Assembly: GCA_018881555.1 (NCBI GenBank)
Contig: JACAXG010000053.1
Location: forward strand, 4,825,210-4,889,209
Origin: Amblyornis subalaris
Taxonomy: Eukaryota; Chordata; Aves; Passeriformes; Ptilonorhynchidae
Direction of reading: 5' to 3'
Length of the DNA stretch: 64,000 bases
Shown here: in pieces, positions 21,701-33,820 of the stretch
Layout: the number at the start of each line of letters is the position of its first letter
Numbering within the stretch: the stretch's first letter is position 1
Position numbers and translations under genes: made by a program
Notes under the pieces: model-generated
Seen by the model: only the letters and a program-made list of their open reading frames with translations
Databases searched by the model: none
Told to the model about the DNA's origin: nothing

Positions 21701-24700
21701 TAATTTAATTGTAAATCAAAGGCAGGGGGGTTCTGTTGCTGTCTTGTGAGGGGATGAAGAGCAGGGAGAGACGTGTGAGGTGGGAGAAACGTGGACTTTC
21801 TAGGATTTGGAAACTTCCCTAAGTGCATGTTTCAGACAGACATCCTCACAAGGCTATCTGCTTGCTTGTTCATTTATTTATCTGAAGATTTGCCACCTCC
21901 ATGCTCTTTGTTTGTCTGGTTGACTTTAAGCCCATTGTACATCCTGAGCTTTTTTTCTCCAGGNGTGATTTTGACAACGTGAGCTATAACGTTTGATTCC
22001 TCCTCTGACTCTCCTCTGAAGTGGAGGAAGCAGAGGGAAGGGTTAACCCACCTCACCTCTAATTTTAACGATGTTTGAAGCTTCTTGAAGCACATGATAA
22101 TTTTTCTACCTGGGACGCTCCCATCCCCAGCCATTGATGTGCATCATTGATTATCCTTCTTTTCCTGCATAGAAAATTCATTCTATACTGAATTCTTTGA
22201 GCAGAATTTTAGACTTACCAATAACCAGTTATCTACCTTGCTCAGGGAACCAATGAACCTAGGAATTAATAATAACCCTTACTTATTTTTAGTATTATTG
22301 AAGAGCCAGCAATGGCTCAGCATGGTAAGGGACCAAACACAGAGACAGACAGGGTCTCTAGACAAATACTTTTGCCCTAGAAATACTCACCACTAGGGAA
22401 AATTCAGGCTCCCAGGAGCATCTCCAGAGCCTTTAAAGGAAGTCCCCAACCCACAACAAAATCCCAAGCATTAAATTTTGTTTTTAAAGCACACCTAAAC
22501 CACAGCACACTGATCATTATGTGATTCCTCATGCACTACTTCATCGGAAGCAATACCTAGTAAAGACATAATCCCAGCAGGTAGCACAGTGTGGAGCAGC
22601 AAAACAAATGACAAAGACTCAGACCAGAGTGCGCTGAGAAGTTCGAAGGAGAAACAAGTGAAGTTCTGTGTCTTACTGGNTTTGCTTTAAGTTTGAAGTA
22701 TTGATTATCTTCTCCTGGTCAGTAAACAGATAAGAGTCANGCAAGCCCAATTGCTTTTGTTCTCAGAAACAGGTCTTTAACCATCTCTCACAAAATACAG
22801 TAAAAGCTTTCACATCCTCAGGCTCAGAGTAGATGAAGGGATTGTGTCCAGGTCCACACATTAGGAGAGGAAGCACCAGTGGGTTGGTGAAGTCCGATTG
22901 CAAGACACCCATGCAGGCATTGCAATACACTCTAACTTGCTTGTGTCCACTGCATGTCCGAAATGCCTAATATATAAGGAACCACTGATAGAAAAATGAT
23001 AACTATGAGACAGTACTTTTATCTTTTCTTGTATTACTTCCCTGCAGCAGCGCTGAGCTTTTGGGGCATATTCTCTCAGCCAACTGAGCTGTGCTTTGCA
23101 ATAGCAGAACCTCAGAGGAAAATGTTGTCAACCTGCCACGCAAGCCCTGTTCGGCCCTTGATTAACCACTTTAGCTAGAGACATCTTAAAAAGGCTGCAG
23201 CAACCCACTCTTCCAGTCAGACGGGGAAAATGTAGGTTCTGTAGTGCTGGCAGCTACCCAGAGGGAAAGGCACGGCCCAGATGGAGCATTTCCAGACCAC
23301 AGGAACCGCGCACGGCTGGGGCAGAAGCAGAGGTGGGTTGTTCACACTTCTGAGTGTGAAGCAACCAGCAGCAAATGGTTCATCTAGAAACACTTCTCTG
23401 CACCCACTGAGCTGCAGGAGATGGTTGGGGCTGTAGTCTTGTGCGAGGTCAAGGAGAGACAGATTTGCAGCCTGGCCCTGGCAGGGGACAGCAGCTGACA
23501 CTACAGCTGGGTCATCACAGACTAGGCCATCCCCCTGCCAGAGNAAGCTGTCCCAGCCTCCCCTGCCTCCTGCCACAAGTCCTCACCCTGGGGTCATCTT
23601 CATCTTTGGCTTCAGGAGAACTGATCTCTCGCAGACACTTTTTTCCTTGGTGAATTTTAAAGCAGACGAATTCCTTCACACAGGTCACTGTGTGACCTCT
23701 CATGCTTTCGCATCCCACAAGTGAGTCAGCACCAGGAAGCAAGACCAGCAGGAGAGTTTTCTTCTGCTTCCTACAGCAGCTGCTTATTGCCACTGTGACT
23801 TTGGGGCTTTGATTGTTTTTTTAAAGGGGACCTCTCAATTATAGGACACATGATTCAAGCTCTGTCTCTCTGCTCATGGCTACAACATGTTGACAGTGAT
23901 CTTGTCCTCCAAAGTAAGAAAAACTCAAGTGAACCTTTCTCACAGACATGGACCAACCACAGGCTCTACTAACACACTTCTGTGTTATGGACAACCTTAT
24001 AAAACTTCTAGGGCATGGTCTAAACTCCGCAGTCTTGTTGGGAACACACCTTACATTGACTCTGGTGGCTTGACCAGTTTCTGGGTGTAAAGCTGATTTC
24101 TCCCATTATCTGAGGTCCAAGATAGCCTGAACTTCTTGCACTTGAGCTGTAGGACAGCCTACAGCAATACATCAGGTACTGAAACATTCTGTGTGCAGCT
24201 GCTCTGCTGNTGACTGGCAGAGCAAAGACTAATAGGACACTGGGCTTTGTTCTGACTCAGTCTGGTTGATTTTTTTGTCTGTGAGACCACTGCTTTCAGT
24301 AGCAGTAGCTATATATGTCCGCTTGAAATGAGTGTGAAGCTCAGGCCTGATCAATCACTATCTTGCTCAGTTAACAGGGTTTTGTGCAGTTTCTGAAAAG
24401 AAACACTGCACACCAAGGAGTTACCCAAAAGCACATCACTTTCTTCTCATTAACAAGATCATGAAGGCCCAAAATTAATCTGTTTCTTTCAACATCATCT
24501 TCTGATCCCTCCAGTACTGAGCCAGGAGCCTGGAGACAGCACTGTCCAAGCCAGCTGCCAGCTGCAAGGACATTCCAGCAGAGTGAGCATCCAGGAGTTC
24601 TATGTGACTTTGCAGGGATCAGGGAACCAGTGCAGAGCTGTTGCAGGAAACCACTGCTTCTGACCTGTTCTGCTGCACAACATGGGAAGTCTCCCTTCAG

Positions 24701-27700
24701 GATGGAGGAAGCTGCTCCTTTCCCTCCCACACAATACTGCCACTTGCCATGCCTCTGAGAGGGGTGGGGAGTTGGTATGTCACCTCATCACACAACTATT
24801 TTAATCTCCCAAGGCTTGCATCACGTATATGAGGATGAGTCAGACCACAGGAAATGAGGAGAGGCATATGCATGTGCAAGAGAAGGTGTTTGACCCTCTT
24901 AGGTAGGGTGGTTGCTCTAAAGGAAGGATTGAGGTGTAATATCCAGTAGACATTTGATCTGTAATCCCAGCATCTTTTCCATTCTCCAGGCAGTGAAATC
25001 TCCAGACAATGAAAATATCTACTGCACTAGGGATTTTTTAAACAATGCAACTGTGGGAGGAACTTACTTCAAACTTTGAAGCCTTTCTCCTCAATCTCAT
25101 CAGCACAAAGAGAGAAGAACAGAATGTTTTGTTTAACAGACCACAAACTAAGCCAAGGGTCTGGGATCCTGGGTTTGTAGCAGTGATGCTGGTTGGGGTT
25201 TTGGCATATCACTGACACATTCAGGACTCCATTTCCCAACTCATAATGGGCAGTGTTTGACTAAGAAGATGCCTGAGATGGAACCGATTTATGTACGATG
25301 CCTGTCATCTGGCCAGATCCGAACAAAACTGATTCCAGCATCAGGCTGAGGTACTGGAAATGGAAATGGCCTTGACACATGATGGTGAGCATGGCCTGCC
25401 TTGCCTTGATAATGCTTCTGTCTTTGCTAGCGGCCTTCACTGTCCACAGCCTTTGCCTTCTGCTGGAAGCTTCCTCCACTCAATCTCCCTCCAGCTCCTC
25501 TGTGCCAGGCTGACCCAACTTCCTGCTTAAACCCAACTGCCAAACCCCATTTCTGCTCTCCTGGCTCCCTCCATCATTGCATTCCCTTCTGACGTGTAAT
25601 CAGGCTCCAGATTTTGGTACAGCTCTGTTACAGGGAGCCAACATCTGATTAGACCCTCCAAACAGCATTAGCTTCCCACCCCTCTCATTACTTGGAGCTA
25701 TTCTGAAGACAATAGATGATCAGATGTGCCCAAGGAAACAGCTGGGGTAAGCACAGGGATAGAAAAGCTAACTTAGGAGAAAAGGCACCGAGAAAGAAAA
25801 ACAGTAAACCGCACTTTCAAGTTTTGCCAGCATAGCAAAGAGTGTGGGAACAAATTACAACATCAGTGAGATACCTCTGGCAATGAAAGCCCCAGTTTCT
25901 TTAGGAAACTGGTATAAGTTGTACCGGCAAAAGCTGTATCTCCAGTAGGAGTTTGTCAGAAATTCCTTCCCAGGGTAGGCAGAGCCAGCAATATTAAAAG
26001 GCAATAATATAGCCCAGCTGTAGGAAGCCTGTTTTCATGGGGAGAAATATTTTCCTGTGACAAGTCTCAAGCAGTTAAGCTCCAGAGAGCTTCACAGCAC
26101 AGGCAGAAGCTTTGTACATTTTCTATATGAATATGTATTTAATTATGGCTCCAGTGCAGAACACATTAACATAAATAAAGAGGAGAAATAGAAAGCAGGA
26201 AAGGAAGGAGGGGAAAGGTCTGTTTTTCACCTGCCTCCACTGGCAGCAGCCCTGACTCCTCATCATTCCAGGGAGGACACAGAGCCGTGCTTGGACAGTA
26301 CAGCCTGCCCATCCGCTTCCAGCAGGTAGGATCAACCTCAGCCCTGTGGGTCTTGCTTTGGGATTAGTAGATGTAGAACCATGACCAGATAATCACAGAC
26401 CAGTATGACAAAGAGACATAATAGGTAGACAAGCAGAAGAGACTGGTTGTGGGGGGATTTTATGAAGCCATCTGCAGAACCACAGGCCCCGAGAAAAAGA
26501 AAAGTTAGCCACAGGAAACCCTCTGTCGCCACATTTTCCAGAGCATTTACACTGGGGGAAGAAGCCTTCAGGCCATCAGAGCTTTCTTCTGACTGTAAGT
26601 ATCTGCCACAGGCTCAGTGTCTGAGTGCAAAGCAGGGCTCTCTCCCTGATCCCAGCCCTCCAAAGCTGTGACTCCAGTACAGCCCCGACCTTCCTGCCCC
26701 TGCTGCCTTTCAGGGACCTGCCCTTACACTTTCCCTCTGGTAAATTAAGCCTCCACCTCTTTTGCTACCCATGGGCAAGGGAGACAGCACACATCTTTGT
26801 CTCAGCTTTCCCTCTCCCATTCCTCCTTCCCCCTAACCGGAACACAGTCCTTCCCACAAGGAGAGCACTTCGTGTTGCCGCATGATGATGGGCGAAAGAA
26901 CAGATGAACAAGAATGATGGTGCAGGAGAAGGAAAGCTTTGCCTGAAGGCAACCAGAAAGCTCCCCCTTCCTCTGTCCCTCAGTCCTGCAGGACTGGCTC
27001 TTCCCATGGGCGGGAACATCCTGCTCCCCTGCCCTGTACACGCTGACGGCCTGTAGCCCATCAGCTTTCTGAAATAAATAAATAAATCACGTCCTTTGCA
27101 GAGGACAGCACAGGGTTTCTTCTGCTGAAACTCTGCCCTGACTGCTCTGGATGAAAAATAAAGACCTCACTTTTTTTTTTTTTTTAATTCTTTAAAGCAG
27201 GGGCCCTAACCAGAGGTCAAATATTCTGCTGTTTCTGTACCAACACTCTCACGTGCCCTTCTTCAACTGAGTTCACAGTGACGTCCTCAAGGATACAATG
27301 AACTTGCAAAAAGTGCGATACTGTTTGATCTTTCATTGCCGTGCTTCAAAAATACCCTCTGAGGGGAACATAAATCTGACTCGCTGACAGAAATCCCTCC
27401 CCTTTGTTTGCACTGAAGGTGTTTTGCAATCCAGCCCCGGCACCGCCAGCAGCAGCTGAATTCTGCCTCAACACCGACAGGCTGAGCAGAAACCAGCTGT
27501 GCCTGGTTTGCTTTTGGGAAGCACCTCCACGTCAAACTCAGCTCAAAGCAGGCCAAACCCAAACATGTCNCTCAATCCACAGGGCTACCTGGTGCCCCAC
27601 CTGCTGCAAAGGTGTGTTGCTGCCAGTGAAAATATCAGGGTTCGTACTGAAAGGACTTTTCTTCTTTGGGAAGCAAATCCACGCTGTAGGTAGGGTAGAA

Positions 27701-30700
27701 AGTCTTAGCCTCTTGTGGTCAAGGCTGGCTGATCCTGGTACCTACATCCAGGACTGCCTCAACAAGTGCAGAGCCGTTTAATTACTGACAAATTAAAAGT
27801 CCTTTAACTAAGCTACGCTTCATTTTAGGAAGAAAAAACAACTCTATCCAAACTGGCTGTGCTCCAAAGTTTTGCTTCTTTGTATTTTTAACATCAGTGC
27901 ACATAGAGAAAATATAAGGCCCAGCCTGAGTGGTAGCAATGAGTGCTTAATATTCTCTTTGCACAACCCTAAAAAATCAGTGCATAATTTAAAAATGTCA
28001 CTGCACATCTGTGTTTGGTGTGTGTTGCTGCAAAGTGGGGCAGGAGAAGGGGGAGCATGAAGAGTAGAGATCCTGCAAGCTATCTACCTCTCTGCTGAAT
28101 AATTTCCCTGGCGCTTGCTGCAAAGCAGGGACGAGCACTGAACTCCTGCACAGGCAGGACAGTGCCACTGCAGGAAGGCTCCAGGTCCTGCTGCAGCACT
28201 TGGCCTCTGAGAAAGCACTGCCACCAGGAGCTGGTGAGGCTGCCCATAACCTCTGCTGCTTCTCCTGCAGATAAAATCTGTGAGATCTTGCCTTTCTGTG
28301 GGTTTACAACAGGAACAGCTAAGCTTTGCAGTGAAGCGTTCTCAGAATTAATCTTCTAATCCTTCTTTTGGTGGCAAAAGAGAAGCTCCAGGGGTTTTTC
28401 CAGCAAATCTACTGCATTTATTGCTCTAATGAGGAAGCATGGGGTCTGCTGCCTCCATACATCCCCAGATGACAATTCATAGCCCCTTAAGCAGCACTTC
28501 CAGAGAACATGATTGACTTTGGATGCGACCTGGCTTGCCTGAAAAGACAGGAGCAGACACAGCTTCACACCCACCAAATCACCCACAGCCTCTGGGAGGG
28601 CAGGGGTTTTTTGTGGTGAGTCCCTCTGGGCTTCCCCAGCTGCTCCCATGAGCAACCTGACTCTTGCTGTTCCAGGCACTGAACAAACACTGAACAGAAA
28701 GTACCATCTCCTCATCAGGTGACAGGCCACCACGTTCCTTCCAAAATGTGAGCAGAGAGACATTCTGGAGGAATGTGTACTGCTTGTGCTGTCCAGCTCC
28801 AGAGATAAATAGAGGACAAGTCTCCATAGCTGCCAGTCTGGCACCTTTTGTGGGTTATAAAATATGCTCAAAGCTTTTCAAGCTTTTCTACAAATAATCA
28901 GAACTGTTTGTCACTATGTGGAAGGAATTAGGGGGTTTAGACACTGCTGGAATGATTAAATAGAGGCCTTTCTTTCAGAAGGGCATGAAATTTAGCTGAA
29001 AAGCAGGGTTTGTGAGTGTTCTGCTCAGCAGACAAAGTAGCCAGGACAAACTACAAGAACAAAGGCAGGCTCTCCGAGGGGGTGGATTTCTCCAAGGAGT
29101 GTAGGACCACAAAGCCCGGTGACCTTGAGCATGGGGGCTGCTCTTAAGCCTGCCCACGTTGCTGTGTGGGATGAAGGGGATAGAGAAGACACACTCCTGT
29201 GAGCCACTCACCCTCTGGGACGTGTAGGAGGGTTGTTGCAACTCCCGTGGTGACATGCAAGAAAGGAGAGGACTGAGGGCCAACCTGGAAAGAGACAATC
29301 CTCGGGGGAAGAGGGAAAAAGGACATAAAGGAGAAGGTGCTGCAGGAGCTGTTGTAGAATGGACTGAGTAATGCTGAGGAAATAGATCTGTGAGCTGTCA
29401 GCACAAAAACAATCACCGAAGTGGGCGGCAGGATAAAGCTATCCTGGGGACAAAGTGAGGAGTGAGGAGAGGGACTAAGGCAATGTCCTAGGGAAGTCTG
29501 ATAGTAGGGAGGAGAAAAGCATGGAAAGAAGACAATGCAGGAACACCTAGAGAGGTAGGATGAAAACCAGGAGCACAAAAGGCTCTGGAGCACCTCAGGA
29601 AGAGAGCTTTTCAATAAAGGAGAAATGATTCACATCAAAGGCAGGCAACAGACTGGGAAGGAGGCTTCAGAGTGTGCCAGGAATAACAACTGTGCCTCAG
29701 CTCATGTTGTGTTCCGTCTCCGCCTGCAGCACCGTACTCTTCACATTTCATCTGCAAACTCTTCAGGGCAGGGACCTGGTCCTCCTCCCTGTCTAGCAGT
29801 TCAAGCAATCACTTGCCATTTGTACCAAGAATATTAATTGGATGGATGTGCATGTGTGCTTTTACACAGGAGAGGTGAAACATCCCTGAAACCGCACTGC
29901 TGTTGGTTTACTCACTGTGCTGCCACCCCACGAGCTCAAAACCCTGCAGCAGGTCCCTGTCCTCCTTCACCTCTGTGGACGTTGGGAGGCTATATCAGAG
30001 AAGAAAAGAACACATCTTGGGAGAAAAGAGGCAACTGTTTTGGCTCTTACTTTTTCAGTTTCCCAGGATCACCCCCAACCGAGATGCAGCAATCTTGATA
30101 TAAACATTCAACCTTAAATACATATAAAATGCACTTGTAAATCTGCAGACCCTGGCAACCTCTCTTGGCTCACTTTTGCTCTCCTGCTGCCTCAGAAAGC
30201 CCCATTTCCATGCCGCCTGCTTGCCTCCAGCACCTACCATGCACCTCAACTTGCAATGGCAACTTCCAACTCCCAAGTTTTCCAACCCCATCTACATAGT
30301 AAGAACAATGTTCAACCCAGAGAGTCTTTAAATTTCTTCTTAAATATTTATACCATAGTTAAGAGTGATCCAGGAAGGAATTTCAGTGTTTCTTTGTGTG
30401 TCTCTAGCTCCAGTGGCACTTAAATCGTGTACATAAGGACTTTGCTAAACAGGAGTGGGCCTTAATGCACACTTAATCACCAGTCTGAGCCCAAATGTTT
30501 GCCTGTATTGCAGTGGTCAAGCTCTGTCTCTTGATTTCCTGTCTGCAGTACAGAGATGAAGAGAACAGCCGATGCTGTGTGATGGAGACTCCACCGGTCT
30601 GACCTCGGGTTTGCTGAAAAACTCATGACTGGCAAAACTGTGGATTGATTTCAGTTGGATTTCATGAGGCATGGAGCTGGAAAGACTGATTTTTTTTCTG

Positions 30701-32595
30701 CCTCCTCATTACACAGCAATGACTAGCCTAGGCATGGCTCCTCATCTCACATTCAGCATTTCCCATGTCTGATGGATGCCAAGTACTCTCTTTTGTTCCT
30801 GGTGCCCTGGGTTTTAACATTTTTAATTTGTAGACCCTATATATCTTCTAAGGTAGAAGTAACCCCCTTTGAAAATTCAGTAGCCATGGGGCTGCCTTAC
30901 AGGTCCATGGATTGCCAAGCACTGCCCCTGGCTCCTGCAAAGGCTTTGTCTGCTCCCAGTTTCAAGTGACACTAATGACCACCAGTATGTGAAAAGCATT
31001 GTTTGGATTCAGACTGGGACAAAGTCCCCGTAAACCAAAACTTCTTATCAATTTTTCTTCTCTGTTCAAGTGGACCTATTCTCTGCTCCCAATAAATTCA
31101 AATTTTAATGGTACAGATTTTCTGCAATGGAGCACTGCCTTGATAACCATTTAATATGTAGACTAGGAAGCCATTAATAGCGAGCAACAAAGAGGAAAGA
31201 AGATTACTACCTAATTCTAGGTAAATTAAATGAAAGATTACTAATTTTTCATTTATTCTGTGGGTAGCTAATAATTACTTAGATGTTATGGCCAGTTACT
31301 ATTACTTGCTAAGTTTCACAAAGCCCTGTTTCTATAGTCTTTAAAAACAGTAAAGGAAACAATATATCCAATAGAAAGAAGCAGTTTCTGAGGGTATAGT
31401 CACAGAAATCCTAGGCCAGATAGTAAAGGTTTCTAGGTACTTGCTGCTCACTAAAACCAATGAAAAGTAGACACCATTAAGGCCCTTCCAAATCTAGATC
31501 CTCATGACTGCAGCACTTGCTGTCAAGTGGTATGATGGTAGAAACCTGAGATGAAATTAAAGCCTCCATCTACTCACAAGGGACATAAAATGTTTCTCTC
31601 TGCTTGTTTTTATTTTTAAACCAGAACTGCAGGACAAGCCTTTTCTTCCCATTGCTGCAGTGTTAATCGAAGCCATATTTTCAGCTCTGATAACAGTGGG
31701 GGGAAAAAAAAAGCGTGGCAAGCCAGTTGTGACTTACTTGCTTGGTATCAAAAGTCACAGGATAAAACACAGAACATCTGTGTCTTCAGCTGCCGTTTTG
31801 GGGAGCAATCCTCTCCTTCTGCCAGCCGGCAGGAGAGGGCACGACAGCAAACTGGTGTGTCCAGTCAGAGCTGGACCGGTGGCCGGAGCCGGGTGCTGTG
31901 CCCCAGCAGCCTGGGCTATTTCTGGCTCTGCTACCGGCTGGGTGAGCACCAGTGTGCCAAAGTCTTTGCTGGCACAAATCACCTGCTTTACACTCTGCGA
32001 GAGGGTTGCTGTGGGTTTTCACTGCAGGCGGTGCCCGGTGCTCCCCTGTGCTCTGCAGGTTTAGCTTGAACAGGCTGGGCACGCANGTCAGTCCAGAACA
32101 GCTCAGACCTGCTGCTCTTCCAGGTGAGCTGCAAAATCTGCCCCTTATCCTTGGGTTTCAGCAAGGGAGGGAAAATGCAAGAGTAGCGATTGGCAGGAGG
32201 AAAACCGCTGCTGGGTGAGAGCTTTATGTCATTGTCTCTTTTAATTTCACCATCACAAGCTATGTCAGAGAGTTTAAATATGAGCAATGGTGTTGCTCGG
32301 TATTGTCAAGGGCACGCAGAGCCCCAGCCCAGTATCTAAATGGAATCCTCTGAAAAATGACTAAACAGGATTAGCACGGCCTGAGCGCAGATACAACACA
32401 CCTGCAGGCTCATGAATCATCCTGCACCCATGTGCAGAGGTGCAGCAGCCCCCGCCAGAGACAGCACAACAAAGTGGCGTTGGCATAACGGGATCGATCC
32501 CTTTCTCCAGGCGGGGCATCGGCTGTAGCCTCCTGTGAGGGCAAACACAGCCCTGGAAAGGTGCTCCCAGCTGCTTCCAGACACCTGAGCAGGCT
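18736..32595. other. Unique non-coding sequence
   Basis: Nearly 14 kb without a supported gene. The longer frames (20330-20962 plus, 210 codons; 28356-28871 minus, 171; 29144-29614 minus, 156) lack domains, show low-complexity or Ser/Cys-rich composition and overlap frames on the other strand. Simple features are a TG-rich stretch at 19319-19345, a T run at 27171-27186 and a purine-rich region at about 29270-29620. The 64-codon minus frame at 26338-26532 begins with a signal-peptide-like hydrophobic stretch but has no other support. Confidence 0.55.
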
Positions 32596-32626
32596 GGGGG
32601 GCGTGGCAGGGCTGGCGTGGGGCGGG
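32596..32626 (+). other. G-quadruplex-forming motif
   Basis: Four G runs (6, 3, 4 and 3 bases) are separated by loops of 7, 7 and 1 bases, meeting the standard G3-N1-7 rule on the plus strand. It lies in a locally GC-rich stretch (32430-32790). No transcription start is visible beside it. Confidence 0.6.
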
Positions 32627-33559
32627 AGGCTGACCCTCCATCCGCTCCCCCTTGCCACAGCCGCTTTGCTGGGGTTGGCTGCAGAGGCTCTGAGGGCTCC
32701 TGCACGCCAAAGCAATCCCACAGTGTGGGTAAAACCCCTCCCTGTGACAACACCGGGGAGCCAAGGAGGAAGGCGGGAAACCCTCCCAAGCTCAGGGTCG
32801 TGCTATGGGCAGCTGGCTGCGATGTGTTCACCTCGGGCTGTCACAGGGATCTGGTGTCCCAAGGAACTGGTGCCACTGGCAGAGCCACTCAGGCAGGAGC
32901 AAGTCGTCCTCGGGGGAGGGCCCCGAATTCTGCCATTCGTTTCCCTTTTCAATCTGACGNGGCAGAGACACACTTTATTGAGCTGCTGAGCAACTCGTGA
33001 GGGCTGTCTACTCACCGAGGCTTTTCTGAGAACGTGGGTTGAGAGGTTTATTGGATCAGGGGATAATTTAGTATCCATTTTTCACAGCATGTCCGTTCAT
33101 ATTAACCTGCCCTTGCAGTCTGTTTCCCTCCCTGCCACCCCTGGGTAGGGGAGGAACAGGAGTGGAGGGAGCACCTTGTTGGTTGGCTGTTCACCTGCAG
33201 TGGGACCCCAGGATCCCTGGGAGCACAGTGCTCGTGGGGCTTGGGCAGGAGCGTGGGGCTGGATCACCTCGTGGCACCACAGCTGCCTTCTTTTGGGGTG
33301 GGAGGAAAGAGGCCCCAATGAGATCTGTCAGCCCACAGCCCAAACGCCCCTCTGCTGCCTTGCACGGGATCCTTCAAGTCCATGAGATTCAACAGTTGCA
33401 TCCAAGAGTGCCACGGGAGTTGGCACCTGTCCTTGCACTGTCACTCTCTAACGTTTTCAAAACACTGTGGNGGTCCGGGAATTCCCCTGACAACTAAATG
33501 CAGACCTGAGGCCTCCCTGTACCTACAGAAAGTCATTAAGAAAAGGGAGCTGGAAACTT
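32627..33559. other. Unique, moderately GC-rich non-coding sequence
   Basis: No gene is supported. Several overlapping frames of 90-142 codons on both strands reflect GC-rich composition, not coding. The stretch holds isolated N bases at 32960 and 33471. Confidence 0.55.
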
Positions 33560-33820
33560 CACTGGCATGTGTGGCAGGAAAACTAGAGACAACAGGCATA
33601 AATTGACACAAGAGAGGTCAGATTAGATGCAAGGGGAAAATTTTGCCACGAAGGCAGTCTAGCAGTGGAGCAGGCAGCCCAGGATGTTGTGCAGGCTCCA
33701 TCCTGGGAGGTTTCAAGCCCCAACCAGACACAGCGCTGAGNAGCCTGGTCTGGTGTGGGGGTGACCCTGCTCTGAGCCCCTCAGAGTCCTGCCCAGCCTG
33801 AATTATGCTGTGATCCCATG
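33560..33820 (+). mobile_element. Old CR1 LINE fragment
   Basis: A diverged CR1 3' region. Matching landmarks are AAACTAGAGACAACAGGCAT, AGAGGTCAGATTAGATG, GGCAGCCCAGGATGTTGTG, CATCCTGGGAGGTTTCAAG, AGCCTGGTCTGGTGTGGG and CCTGAATTATGCTGTGATCC. It is more diverged than the copy at 18.3 kb and the terminal repeat is worn away, so it is probably an older insertion. No coding part remains. Confidence 0.8.

Noticed and set aside
28356..28871. 171-codon minus-strand open frame
   Set aside because: No domain or homologue recognised and no supporting splice or promoter signals.
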